A DNA stretch of 64,000 bases from Mycteria americana (Eukaryota; Chordata; Aves; Ciconiiformes; Ciconiidae): assembly GCF_035582795.1 (NCBI RefSeq), contig NC_134367.1:108238062-108302061 (forward strand), given 5' to 3'. This document shows positions 1 through 11,700 of the stretch, piece after piece (within the stretch, counting starts at the first letter, position 1; the number at the start of each line of letters is the position of its first letter). The notes under the pieces were generated by a model. The model did not search any database, was not told the origin of the DNA, and saw nothing but the letters and a program-made list of their open reading frames with translations. Made by a program: the position numbers and the translations under genes.

Positions 1-1849
1 CCAAGATTGGGGTTGAAGACTGAAGGAAATTTTGTCTGAAATATCTAAATAGAACTAAGTGAAATACTTCTTTTTTATGTCACACATCGGGGAAAGCTGG
101 GTATGTTGACATGTGGGTGCATTATTACTATGAAATACTTGAAATTGCAGGGAATGCTGGACAGTTGCAGGGGTAAACTTGTGTATGTGTTTCGACTGCA
201 AGCTACTTGTTACTGCACAATAAAGGCAATGACTTATGCAAGAAGTGTGTGATCTTGTTTCTCTTCACATCTCCCTTTCTTGCCCTTGTCTTTATGACCA
301 CAGACACCGTTATCTTTTATCTTGGTCTTTTAATACAGATAAGCTTGGTAACCTTGTACTGATGGGAAATTGCCAAACAGGTCTGTCTTTACAAGCAGGT
401 GGACCTAAAGATCAGGCTGGGAATTAAGCCACAAGAAATGTTAATGTCAAGGGAAAAATGACTTGTCTTTCATTCATACAGTCATCATAAAACGTGACTT
501 GAATATATTTACTTCCATATTGTAAATTGTGATAAGTGTCACCTCTAAATTTTATGAGTTAGGCTTTCTTAGAACTTTTTATCAGCCAATATCAGCAGTG
601 GTAAATAGGTATCGCCTCATTTTACAGGATGTGAAATACAAAAATGTCAACAAAATTCCAGGGGGGCTGTCAGCAATGCTGCGTGCTACAGCTGTGATAC
701 TGTGCAAGGCCTGGAGAGTACGTGTGGGCACTGGGTGAATGAATCGTTGCATTCCTGTAGCGTCTGGATGTTTGCTTAATCTCGGGATGGACCAGGCTGT
801 AAGAAATGGCAGGATGTCCAAGGTGTGTTTGGCAAAGAGGTACCAAAGCCGTTCATTGCAGCACTAAGGAAGATACCTGTTCCTGGCTTGATGCTTTTTC
901 ATAATGTGATTAACATATTAAACTGCTCTAGATGAAACGCTTACATATTTTTCAGAGATTACATAGCAGTAACTAAGCTTGGATCTCGGGCCCTGTACGT
1001 TGGGGCTGTGGAAATGAGAGTATGTAGAGCAAAAATCAATAATCGTGAGGATATGATAAGAACACGAGCCATGCCTCTAATGCAATTAGCAGTGGTGATT
1101 GCTAACTCTTGTGATGGGAGCTGGCAGTAAGTGGAGCAGTTGGATCAACTGCTGCTCTCATAGTTGCAGAACAAACCCCAAAAAGCTGAAGTTAAGAGTG
1201 CTTGCAAATATGTCATTTAAAAGGGCTCTTAAAAAAACCCTCAGCTGTCCAGAGTTGTCCTTTGACATGCATGAAAAAGCAGAATCCTTCACCTTAACCA
1301 TCAGTTTTGCCAAGTGCCTATTCATTTTGGAAGCAGCTTCAGAATCTGCCCTTTGGGAAGTGATTTTTTTTTTTTTTTGGCCTTTTGATAAACCAGCAAG
1401 AAGACTCTCTTATATTACCTATCCTTTCTTGGGTGCGTCTTTTATTCCCTTTGTCCGGTCAGGGGCTGTGCTGAACGAATCACACGGGTGTGAAAAGAAG
1501 AGGGAGAAGAAGTTGCGTTCATTTTTCTCCCGTACGTGACCATTGTGACTTCTGCTGTTATTCTACCATTTTAGATCTCTAAAGCAATATAAATGTGAGG
1601 GATGTGAAAAAGCGCTAATAAAAAAAGCGCAGGCACGAGTGTAAGTAGCACATCTTTTCGTTTGCAAACGTTCATAGTTAAGATGTAGCAGCAAGTGGAA
1701 GCTGAAGCTAGGGAAGGGGAAGAACGGGCCCGCTGGGGAGCCTGTCTTTTCAGCAGTTAGGCGTGCAACCCTTCATTTGCCTGCGCTTTCCTCAGTGGGA
1801 CTACGCGTGAGTGCGTTCATACGCCTGCGTTACCGCAGGTTTAACCGCA
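1..1849. other. Upstream flank of MIA3
   Basis: No exon is recognised on either strand. AATAAA at 219-224, followed by GTGTGTGATCTTG, could be the 3' end of an upstream + strand transcript. The 146-codon ORF at 1099-1539 shows no family resemblance. Confidence 0.5.
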
Positions 1850-2750
1850 AACTCTCGGGAGGTCAGCGGGGCGGGTGACGTGCTGCCTCGGCGGCGGCTG
1901 CGCCTCCCAAGCGGAGATGCGAACTTCTCGGTGGGGCAGGAGGGAGAGCAGCCAGGTGGACGTTTGGATCTGTTGCATCCTCACCCTTGTGCGTGGGGGT
2001 GCGCGGCGGCAATGACACCTTTTCTGCAGCCTGCTCGGACCGCCGGGACGTTCTTGTCACTTCAGCGACCCCCTGCTAGAAAAACCCGCCATTAACAAGC
2101 ACGAGTGAGGGGCAGGACCTTCCCTCTCGCCCCTCCAGGCGGGGAGAGCCCCTCTGCTAGGTGGAGCCTGCAGAGCAGCCGGACTCTTGTCCGGCGCAGG
2201 CAGCCGGGGGTCCCGTCTCCGCGGGGATCGGGATGCCTCCGGGAGGGAGGGTCCGGGCGCTGCCCTCCTCCCGCCGTGGCGGCGGGGCCGGGCCGGGCCG
2301 GTCCCTCCCCTCCCCCGCCACATCGCCCTCCCGCCGGCGCTGCTGACGTGTCTGCTCCCTCCCCGCCGCCGGCGCCCGCCAACATGGCCGCAGCCCCGCC
2401 GCCGCCGCCGCCGGACCCCCGGCTGCTCCTCGCCCTGCTGCTGCTCCTGCCCCCGCCGCCCTCCCTCCTCTGCGCCGCCGCCGGGCCCGACCTGGGCCGC
2501 CGCTTCGCCGAGCGCAAGCGCTGCGCCGACCGCGAGTGCAGCAGTGAGTGGGGGGCGCGGGGACGCGCCGCGCCCCGGAGGGGGGGGGGGGCTGGGGGTG
2601 GCGGGGGACCCCGGCCCGGGGGCGGCCGGCGGGGAGCGGGCGGTCCCTGCCCGGTCCCCGGCGCTTGGCACGGCCGGGAGGCCGCCCCCGCCGCCGGGAA
2701 GCGGTTACGGGAAAAGATGCAAACGTCGCATGCCTGACGGGGGCATTTCC
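1850..2750. promoter_or_regulatory. MIA3: CpG island / MIA3 main promoter and 5'UTR
   Basis: A dense GC- and CpG-rich block surrounds MIA3 exon 1, unlike the AT-richer flanks. It has no obvious TATA box. Two TGACGTG cores (1876-1882 and 2344-2350) resemble CRE/UPR-type elements bound by ATF6, XBP1 or CREB3L factors. The transcription start cannot be fixed from sequence alone. GC-rich ORFs on both strands here are composition artefacts. Confidence 0.75.
2384..2543 (+). CDS. MIA3: MIA3 exon 1: signal peptide and start of SH3
   Basis: It starts [10 protein letters not shown], followed by a Leu-rich hydrophobic core, which is a secretory signal peptide. It then reads [14 protein letters not shown], the conserved start of the MIA SH3 region. 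The donor is GTGAGT at 2544, and the last codon is split with one base left over. Confidence 0.93.
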
Positions 2751-5700
2751 CAAAGCCCCCCGGCTTTGGCACGGAAACTGGGGAGAATCGGGAGAATGGA
2801 AAGGCGGCGCCGACCCGCGTCGTTCCTCGCCTTGTCACCAAGTTTTTGGATCCCCACAGCGCCTTCTTTTTTTTTTTTTTTTTTTTTTTCCTCCTCCCTG
2901 CAAAACCCTCTTGTGATAAAGGCGCTTTCTGGGTGTTGTTTGTGAGCTGAATAATTTCAGGGCCGATTCGCTAGGACAGCGATGTCGTCTTTTAGCCCAT
3001 CTAATTTAATATTAGTAATTAGTTTCATAGCGCACTTCTGAAATGTAATTCTCAAGTGCTTTGTCAAACGCTTGTCTTGATCACTGAGCTTGCTTTTTTT
3101 AAAATAGTGCCTTATTTTAGTTATACTTTCAGTTAAGTTCTTATCACTTGACCCACTCTGGAAAATAGCGAACCGGTGCGTGCGGGGAGGTCTTGTTTTC
3201 TGCCAGTTAGCAAAGGCCCCTTTCATCAAACTGTTTTATTATTATTTTTAAAGTAAGACTCTGCTTTTTGTTTTCTTCGGACAGTGTTAATGTGCCGAGG
3301 GAAGGCAACGCAGGATTTTAAAGGTCCGGATTGTCGCTTTGTAAATTTTAAGAAGGGAGAAGCGGTGTACGTATATTACAAACTAATAGGAAAATCAACG
3401 GAGCTCTGGGCTGGAAGTGTAAGTACTGTAAAGCATTTGTTCTGTTTGCTCTTCTTGGTGCTTTCTGTTGGTAATCTTTTTTCCTTCCTTTTGCCTCATA
3501 GAAGAACACTTAGGGTTTTGAACATGGCTAAATAACATAAGTAATGCCATTTTGTCTTGAGACCAGTGTGAAATGGGATGTGGTTTGATCAAAGCTAAGG
3601 CATTAAGTGCTGTGAAAAATGGGCAACGCTAATGTGTGCTAAAAACTGTTAGAAAACTGCCTTTGTGTTGAAAACCTCCCATTGCAGCACTGTAAGTGGT
3701 GGCCCATGAGCCTGCCTGGAAGCTGAGCCTCCCTTCCCATCTAGGGAGGCTTAAGCCTGCGCTTGTGTTTACCCCGATGTGGTCTCATCCTGCGCTCTGT
3801 GTAATCCTGCTAAAAATTGTTCCATGTACGTGCTTTAATCACGTTTCTCTTCCTAACATTCAGCTGCCATCTTCCCCTTTTTATCTAAGCCACATGCAGA
3901 ATTGGAGGAAAAAAAAGTAGTAAAACTAAAAAAAAATTAAGGTAAATTCGATTTTTAAAAGGTCTGTCTCTCAGCTTTAGTAACACATTGTAGCAGCTTG
4001 TAGAGTAGTGGCCTTGTCTGAGTCGTTATCTTCTTTGGGCAATCAAGAAAGAGTTAATGGGAAAGGAAATACTTGCAGTTATTTCATAGCAAATATGAAA
4101 TATTTCCTCTCGGCTTTCACAATAAACACCTTATTTGCCTGACAGAAGCAGAACAGAGATACCCTGGAGGAAGAGCAATTTTTGCAGACTTCCCTTGAAA
4201 ATGCTGGCAGTCTGGAGGTTACTTAGACCTAGTCCCTGTTGCCCCCTGCCCATGCTTCCCCTACATACCTTTTTGTGTCCAAATAATTTACTTCAACCTC
4301 GGTTCTTACTCTGGTCTTCTACAAGAGATAGACAATTGCCTCCGACAGTGGTCTAGGCTGCTCAAAGCCACACCTGGGTGTTGACTGTGGGACTAGTGGT
4401 TTAGTGAAAAGCAGGATGTATCACTTTCTCTAACCTGTTCAGGCTGGGTGTGCACAGCCAAGCTCTCAGCAGGAGCTGAATCCAATTAGAATGATACAGA
4501 AGAGAGCAGAAAATGGCAGCACGTGGTTAAAGAAGAGTTTATAATTGTATCATGCTGGTAATTCCCTTCTGACATGTACTGTACCATAAATAATCTGGTT
4601 AATTAGCCAGTACAGGTTTCCAGGGCTGCCAGTTCTTGAGACGCGGAGTAGCAGCGTGGGGCCAATTTTGCATCTTCTAACAAGGTGTAATGCAGGCTGC
4701 AAGATCAGACAGCAGCTTTAAGGTAATTGCTGAGTTAATATTCAGTTTAACTATTCACTGATAGGAAGCTCATGCAACAGTTAGGTGTGTCTCCAAGTTA
4801 AAAGGATGTTTGCTTTGAGTTTAACAAGTAAAAGCTGAAGTTGGCAGATCTAAAGAATTGCAAAGCTCCATTTTATTTGTTGTCATTTTTTAATTGGGTT
4901 ACACTATTTTCTATGTTCCTTTTAGGACAGCGATGACAGACTAATTCCTTTCAGTTGGTGGCTATAATCTTTATTTCTTTTTTCCCCAATTTGATTGACT
5001 GCTTCTGTATTAATCATAGCACTGCGACAACCAGCGTGCAAACGCTGCAGCGGGGTCAGAGGTGCCTACCCTTGCATGTTGAGTAGGGCACTGGTATGTC
5101 TGACCCTGTCCCTGACTTGCAGATAGCGCTGGGGTCTTTCTCATGCAACATGACTTACCATGCCAGATTTGCCTGGGCTATTTGATTTATGCAGACCAGC
5201 CGTGCCTGCTGTGTGCAGTCTTGGAGCTAGGGGGAGGCTGTTGCTTGCTAATTAAAAACAGGCTACCTAGTGAGATCTGCGTTCAAACAAATTCCAATGG
5301 CAGGCATGTTACCTTCTGCCGCAGCCCTTTTGGGGTCTCATTGCGTGATTTTATGTGTACTTGTGTGTGTCATTTGATCTCGTGCATCTACCCTACTGCC
5401 TTTTTCCAATTCCCAGAGTTTTAGGGGAAAGTATTTATTAGGGCATAATAGAAACTGAGAAATCAAGGGATAACTGGTATTCTGATGTTCAGATGGGGAC
5501 AGAGGTTAGGGGAATGTGTGTGTGAGAAGCTTCAACTACTGCAACCTGGGGCTTATTTCAAACAAGTTGTAAATAGAGGCTCTAATCCTGAAATCGATTT
5601 TGAGGAGCCATGAGAAATACAATAGTATTTTTGACCTGAAGGGAGGTGATGTGATAAGAAAGGAGACTTTCACCAAGGCTGAAAAATCTATAGCAGTTAC

Positions 5701-8700
5701 GTTGGGGCTTTATTTGCCTTTGCTTTTCTAATTCGCTCTGCTCTTTTCAAGCCATTGTTGATTTTTTTTTCCCTTCTGCCAGCAAACATGCTGTATTTTA
5801 ACAAAATAGATCCTTTATTTTATGACCCCAGTCTTGTATACTTTATTTCTTGCAGAACTCCCATGGGGCTCAGTGAGTATTTTGCATGTGAAAAAATTCT
5901 GGAACCCAGCTATAATATGTATTCTGTACACTATATGGCATGCAGTTTTTAGCAGAGCTGTCTAAACATCATTAATAAAGCAAAGCCAAATGCTTGGATG
6001 CTATTCTATGACCATTATTTAATAGTGATTTTATGTTACGAATTTCAGGAATACCTCAGTTCGAGGAAAATACTCGATTTTTTCCCAAAGCCGAAAGGTG
6101 GAGCACATCTGGTACTCTCATTGTCCAGTGCACCCTGTCCTGCTCTAAAACTAGTCTCTTCTTCAGCATCCACCTCGCATCGTTCACGCCATCAAGTTGT
6201 GTTATATAGACTTTCCTCCTATGCATTTCTCCTGCACTCTGCCCTCATCTTTAGCAGGGTCCAGAACTCCAAAACTACTTCAGATAATTCAAGTAAAAGC
6301 TGCTGCTCTTTAACAAAACCTTTCAGCAAAGACACTTTAAATTCTTGCTGCAGAAGATTGTTATTTTATCTTGCAGCAGAGGGCTGAACTTTATTCCTTT
6401 GATTGAAGGTTGAGAAAACTATTTCTGACCTCATATTACAAGAAATGGACTTGCCTGCAGATCATGTTTTTTTGGGTGGTTGGTTATTTTGGTTTTTTTT
6501 TTCAAATCTTATACATAGGGTAGTAGAAAGGAATACAGGTGGGGTAAATTTAAGGTAAGACAGAGTATGTGTGGAGGACCCAGAGGATCAGGGAATTTGT
6601 TCCTGTTGTTTCTGTGTTTTCTTAACAATGGCAGAGTTCAGGAAGGGTAGACCAAACCAACTCCCTCGTTTCTGCAGTTTTAGGTACCTGTGATGCCTGT
6701 GCTTTAGGGATGTGGGCTTTAACATTAAAAACACTTGAACATCTTGTTTCCCAGCTGTCTGGTTTCTGTCACTGAGGTAGGTGGTGGGAGAAGCTGGTTT
6801 CTTGGTTGGTGGTGATCAGTGAATCTGCTGCAGCTGGCTGCCACACGTGGGCACTGGTGGGGACAGATGCTGTACACACAGCTATGTGTTTTGTCCACCC
6901 ACGGCATTTTAGCTGGGAAGGGAGTGGAAATGAAGGATGCACCTTTTTTTCCCTTATTTCCTTGGCATTCATAATGCCTTTCCTCTGTCGTGCCTGTAGA
7001 GAATGAAGAATGTTTCCTTTATTTGCACAATGAGATATTTCTTTCCCTTATCAGAGGAATTGTAGGGACAGGAGCAGATGCAATTTTGGGCATGCAGATC
7101 CTGTATGGCTCGTAAACTACATAAGTGGCAAACTGGGTCACTGCAGAGGACTTGTATGGTCAACAGCTTGGATTACACTAAATGAATTTCCAAGTTGTGA
7201 TGCCTAATTATAATGGTAGTCACGGAGATTAGTCTGTAAGGAGGCTACTTTGATGCTTTAGCTTTTGTTTTCAGGAAGGTCATTTAAAACTGGAGTGGAA
7301 GTTTGTAGAGAGAAACAAGCCAATTTAGAATAAAACTGTAGTATACTGCACAAGGACAAGCTTTTGATTTGACTTGTCTAGTTTAATTTCCCATTCCAAA
7401 TAATTCCCAATGATAAACCTGCATATATTATCTCTTTTCCATAAGAGAGTATCTCTATGTGTTTGCAAAAGGTGCAGAGGTAATAGATTTATTTTTTTCT
7501 GTAACTAACTTCAGAGATCTCAGCTATGAAAGGTAAGATTTGAATGAGAAATAGTTAAAAAAGGAAGCCCCCTAATGTATCAGTGCTTACTTTGCTTGCA
7601 TAACAAAAAAAAAAGTTATTAGTACTTATTATTTACTGGATACAATTTTCCTTTTTTTTTTTTTTTATACCATTGTAAATCCAGAAAACTTCAGGTCATG
7701 TGAGCCTATTTCAGTGATATCAATGTAATGAAACATATATCTATATATCCCTAATTATTTTGACATAACTGACTTCCTTTTTAATTTGATCTTTAACTGA
7801 GTGCCCTTCCCAAATAAACTTTTCAAGAAAATTGGCAATTGTCATTTTCCTCCTATAACAAAACATTGAGGAAATGACCAACACTTTTTTTTCCCCCCAG
7901 ATACTTTGGTTGTCTAGGAACTCTGTACCTTTCTAGGTGTGTCCACCAGGCTCTAATTGCCTGGATTATCTAATCTGCACAGTGATAGCATGCTATTAAT
8001 ATTGGCTTCTTGACAGCCATTGTCAGAACTCTCAAGTGAGAGCATTACTGTGTAGATCTTATCTGGTGAGTGATAAGAGATTCTTGTCTTCCACTGTTTG
8101 CCTTGGCTTGGGACGTTGACTTGCTTGAAAATAGCCATCTGCAACTGATTTTTGCTTGTATTAGTCACTGAAGAGCACCAATGCATTTGCAGAGTGGGTA
8201 TATTTTCCACACAGGTTTTAAAATAGATTATTATCTCAGGTACAATTTTGCATTTGCCTAAAATCTGCTTTAAGAAATTTTTTTTTCCTTAAGCTACAAA
8301 GTGAGTGTATTTCAGGCTATAGTATTGTGCATGGATGTAAATCTTATTAGTCAACGATCCTCTTCTGCTTACTATGTGAGAAAATACTTGAGGCATGTGT
8401 GGTGCCAGTGAGAGCGCACAATAGCAGTTAAAGCACATGAGCCAGAATGCTTGGGCTTCTCTCCCAGCTCTCCTAATAATTTGTTGTAAGTCAGGCTTTA
8501 AAACAGGAACAGTAAACAACTTCACAAAGGTGTTGTGAAATGTAAGTATAAAACCTCAGTGAAAACTCTTGCATAAACAAGGCATTGCTAAGCTTTTTCT
8601 TTTATTCACTGTGTTAAACTTCATCTAGAAATACTTGAGAGTGAGTTTGACGTCTTTGTTACTAGTGTCTGTAATTAGGATTTTAACATAGTCACATGAT

Positions 8701-11700
8701 TTCAAAAGCTTCTTTACTGCTTTTTGTTTGCTTGTGTTTGTTTTCTGGCAGGTTGGAAGTGATTTTGGATATTTTCCAAAGGATTTACTTGAAATAAATC
8801 ATAATTATTCCAATGAGGAGCTAGAGTTACCAACAGATGTAAGTCTTATTTGTTATTTTTTAATTGGGCTGCTTGCTGTTTCTTACCTTGGCATTCAATA
8901 AAATCCCTGAGGAGGAGAATGGGAATATCAGTGATCCTTAGTTACCTTTTGTTAGCAAGCAGCTACATATGTGCAGAGATGCACATATGTGTTGGGGGGT
9001 GGAATATTTGTGCAGATATGTATGTGGATGGGTGTGTAAGCATCAACCCAAAATGTGGGCATTGATCTTTCTTTTCTTGAATATTCTGGTTTTCTTCTAA
9101 CAAAATCTCTTTGGATTGAGCTTTAGAAATGCTACTAGCTGGCTCGCACATAGGCTGTTTGGTATGTATTCAGAATTCATTCTTTTCCCAAACTTTAGAA
9201 GTTTGAAGTATTATCAGAAACAAACAAATACCTGGGACACTGTTAGCCCTTTTATTCTAGAATTGGTCCTTCAACCCTTACACACATAAATGGCTTTCAT
9301 GCACTAATGGCTAGTAACTCCAGAGTTGTGTGAGTAAGGCCTGTTTGTGGATGCAGCTTCAGACTCTTATGAAATCATATTCAATGGCTTGCATTGCTGT
9401 TTATTTTTCAGAAATTGTGTGACATGTGGCTCCTGCTTGGAGGATTTGGTCATTTGAGGAGAGACCAGCTAAAAGAGACTGGGACAAACAAGCTTAATGA
9501 TGCTTGTTTTCTCCTCCTCACTGGCATTCAGCAATAGACTTGATCTTAATTCAGAATGTATGTGATGAGTAAATTATAATACTGTCAACTGCATTGCTGA
9601 CTTCCAGTTTTTTCCTCCCTAGGAGGTCTTTGACAGGGCTAACCCATGAGCTTTTTATTTAGGTTTTTAAGAGTCCTTGGGCAAAACTTCCACTGATTTC
9701 AAAGAGACTTTTGGTTAAGGACTCAAGGAGTTAATTCTGCGCAATTAATATAATTTACTTTGCTGCTGCATCTCTCTCTAACCTACCAAATGGATTTGGT
9801 CTCATCACTGTAATAAAGAAAATAATATTTGTGACTACATATTGTTTTTCATTTCAGGAAACAGACTTTGTTTGCTTTGATGGCGGAAGGGATGATTTTG
9901 ATAATTATAATGTGGATGAGCTTTTGAAGTCATGGCAAGAGACAATAGCAAATGAAGGGGAAACTGAATCAAGTGGTCCAGGGACAAAACCAGCTGAAGG
10001 GATTGAAAGGGATGAGGAGATTGAACAGGTCGATACGGTAAAGTCCCTTGATGCTTTGGAGACAGACAATCTTGAGCCAAGTACAGAAGAAGATGAGGAA
10101 GCCCTCGCCATGACAGAGGAAGTAGACAGTTCTCTTACAGAAGGAACTGAAAATACTGGAGGAGACTCCAGTGTCAATAGTCACGAGGAAAACTCTCAGG
10201 GAGATCAAATTGCACATGAGCACTTGAAAGGAATGCTACATGGGAAACTAAAAGGGCTAGAAAGTGAAAATACCAAAACCACTAGTATTCCTCAGGGTGA
10301 AACCGGTCAACTTGACAAAGAGAGTGAAGAAGTCAATGCCTATACACTTTTAAACAGAGAGCTCTCTGTGAACTTGAAAACAAAATTTGGCTCAACTGCT
10401 GATGCTGTTGTATCAGATGATGAGGTGACTCGCCTTATTACATCGCTGGAAGATGATTTTAATGAAGATTTGAGCATTAATACTCATGATGCAGAGGAGA
10501 AGCCAGACTTTGCAGATCAGTCTGAAGAAATCTCTTTGCTGTCTTTTATGGCAGAGCAAGAAATTACATCCCCAGCGGATTTAGATAATGATGATGAAAA
10601 CGATGACATTGAGTCACAAAATCATGAACTTGATGAAGATGCAAAGGGTGCTACAGAGCTAAATAACCAAAGAGACAATGAGGAAGAACATGATTCAGAT
10701 GCATTAATTCTTAAAGATGCCTTCAGTAAGAGCAAGAAGTCGGGTGACAGTATAAGTGTGGACAGGTTTGAATCTCAACCAGCAAAAGAGAAACAGGATG
10801 AGGTGATGCTAATTAGTAAAAGAGAAGTACCAGCAACAACTCAACCTGAGGATCTCTCCAAAGAACTTCTTAGAAAGGAACCTGTAGGTGGAGGTGATCT
10901 GGATTCAAAAGAAAAAACAAACAAAACTGAACAGTTTGAAGAGCAGCTTGCAGTTGATGGAACTGAGTCACATACTGAAGAGCTGAAGAGTACAGCTGTG
11001 CCTGATCCTCATGTTTTGCCTAGTCCAGGAGATGATCTGGAGTCCAAATCATTGGTTAAAAGCAAGCAAGATGCTTTAAAACCACCTGTTGGTGATCTCA
11101 ACAGAAGTCCAGAAAGAGTGCTGCTTGCTCAAATAGAGAAAGATGAGAAAAAGTCTGAGGATGACACCTTGGAAGAGGTCTTGGAAAGTGATTTAAAGCA
11201 CAAAAAGTTATGGGAGGAAACAAAGGAGAAAGGAAGAGCTGAGGACAAGCCTTCTGTTGATGTTCCAGCCAAACCAGGGGAAGAGGTAAAAAATGCATCT
11301 CAAGGTGACCTAGGAGATACTAACCTCTTAAAAGAGAAATTGGAGCATGGAATGCCCACTGTGGAGAAAGAGCTTCTAAGGCATGAAGATGATTTGAAAC
11401 AAACAGGGGAGACCGATCATGACAATCAAAAAACCACCTCTCTTAACAAAGAACCTGAAATAAAAAGAGGAAACATGAAAGAAACCTCTGCAGGGGAAGG
11501 AGACCCAAGCCATAGAGGAGCTGTCAAGCAACCTAGGCCATGGGAAAATGAGACTGAGTATTCAGAGGCAGATATGAAAGAAGAACTTTCAAGAAATCTT
11601 GGCAAGATGACAGTGTTTGAAGAAAGCGTTGAGAAAAGTTCCCCTGAAGAAAAATCAAAAAGCACTACACGGAATACTAATACAGAGAATCTTACTCAGC

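Noticed and set aside
1099-1539. 146-codon + strand ORF
   Set aside because: No recognisable domain, a long T run inside it and no supporting splice or promoter context.
1-2380. Search for the neighbour TAF1A, which lies upstream of MIA3 in human
   Set aside because: No segment on either strand resembles its exons as I remember them, so it is not claimed.
2057-2945. Several overlapping ORFs of 120-252 codons on both strands
   Set aside because: They lie in the CpG island, are low in stop codons because of GC content, and encode only Pro/Arg/Gly/Ala-rich sequence. The real exon is 2384-2543.
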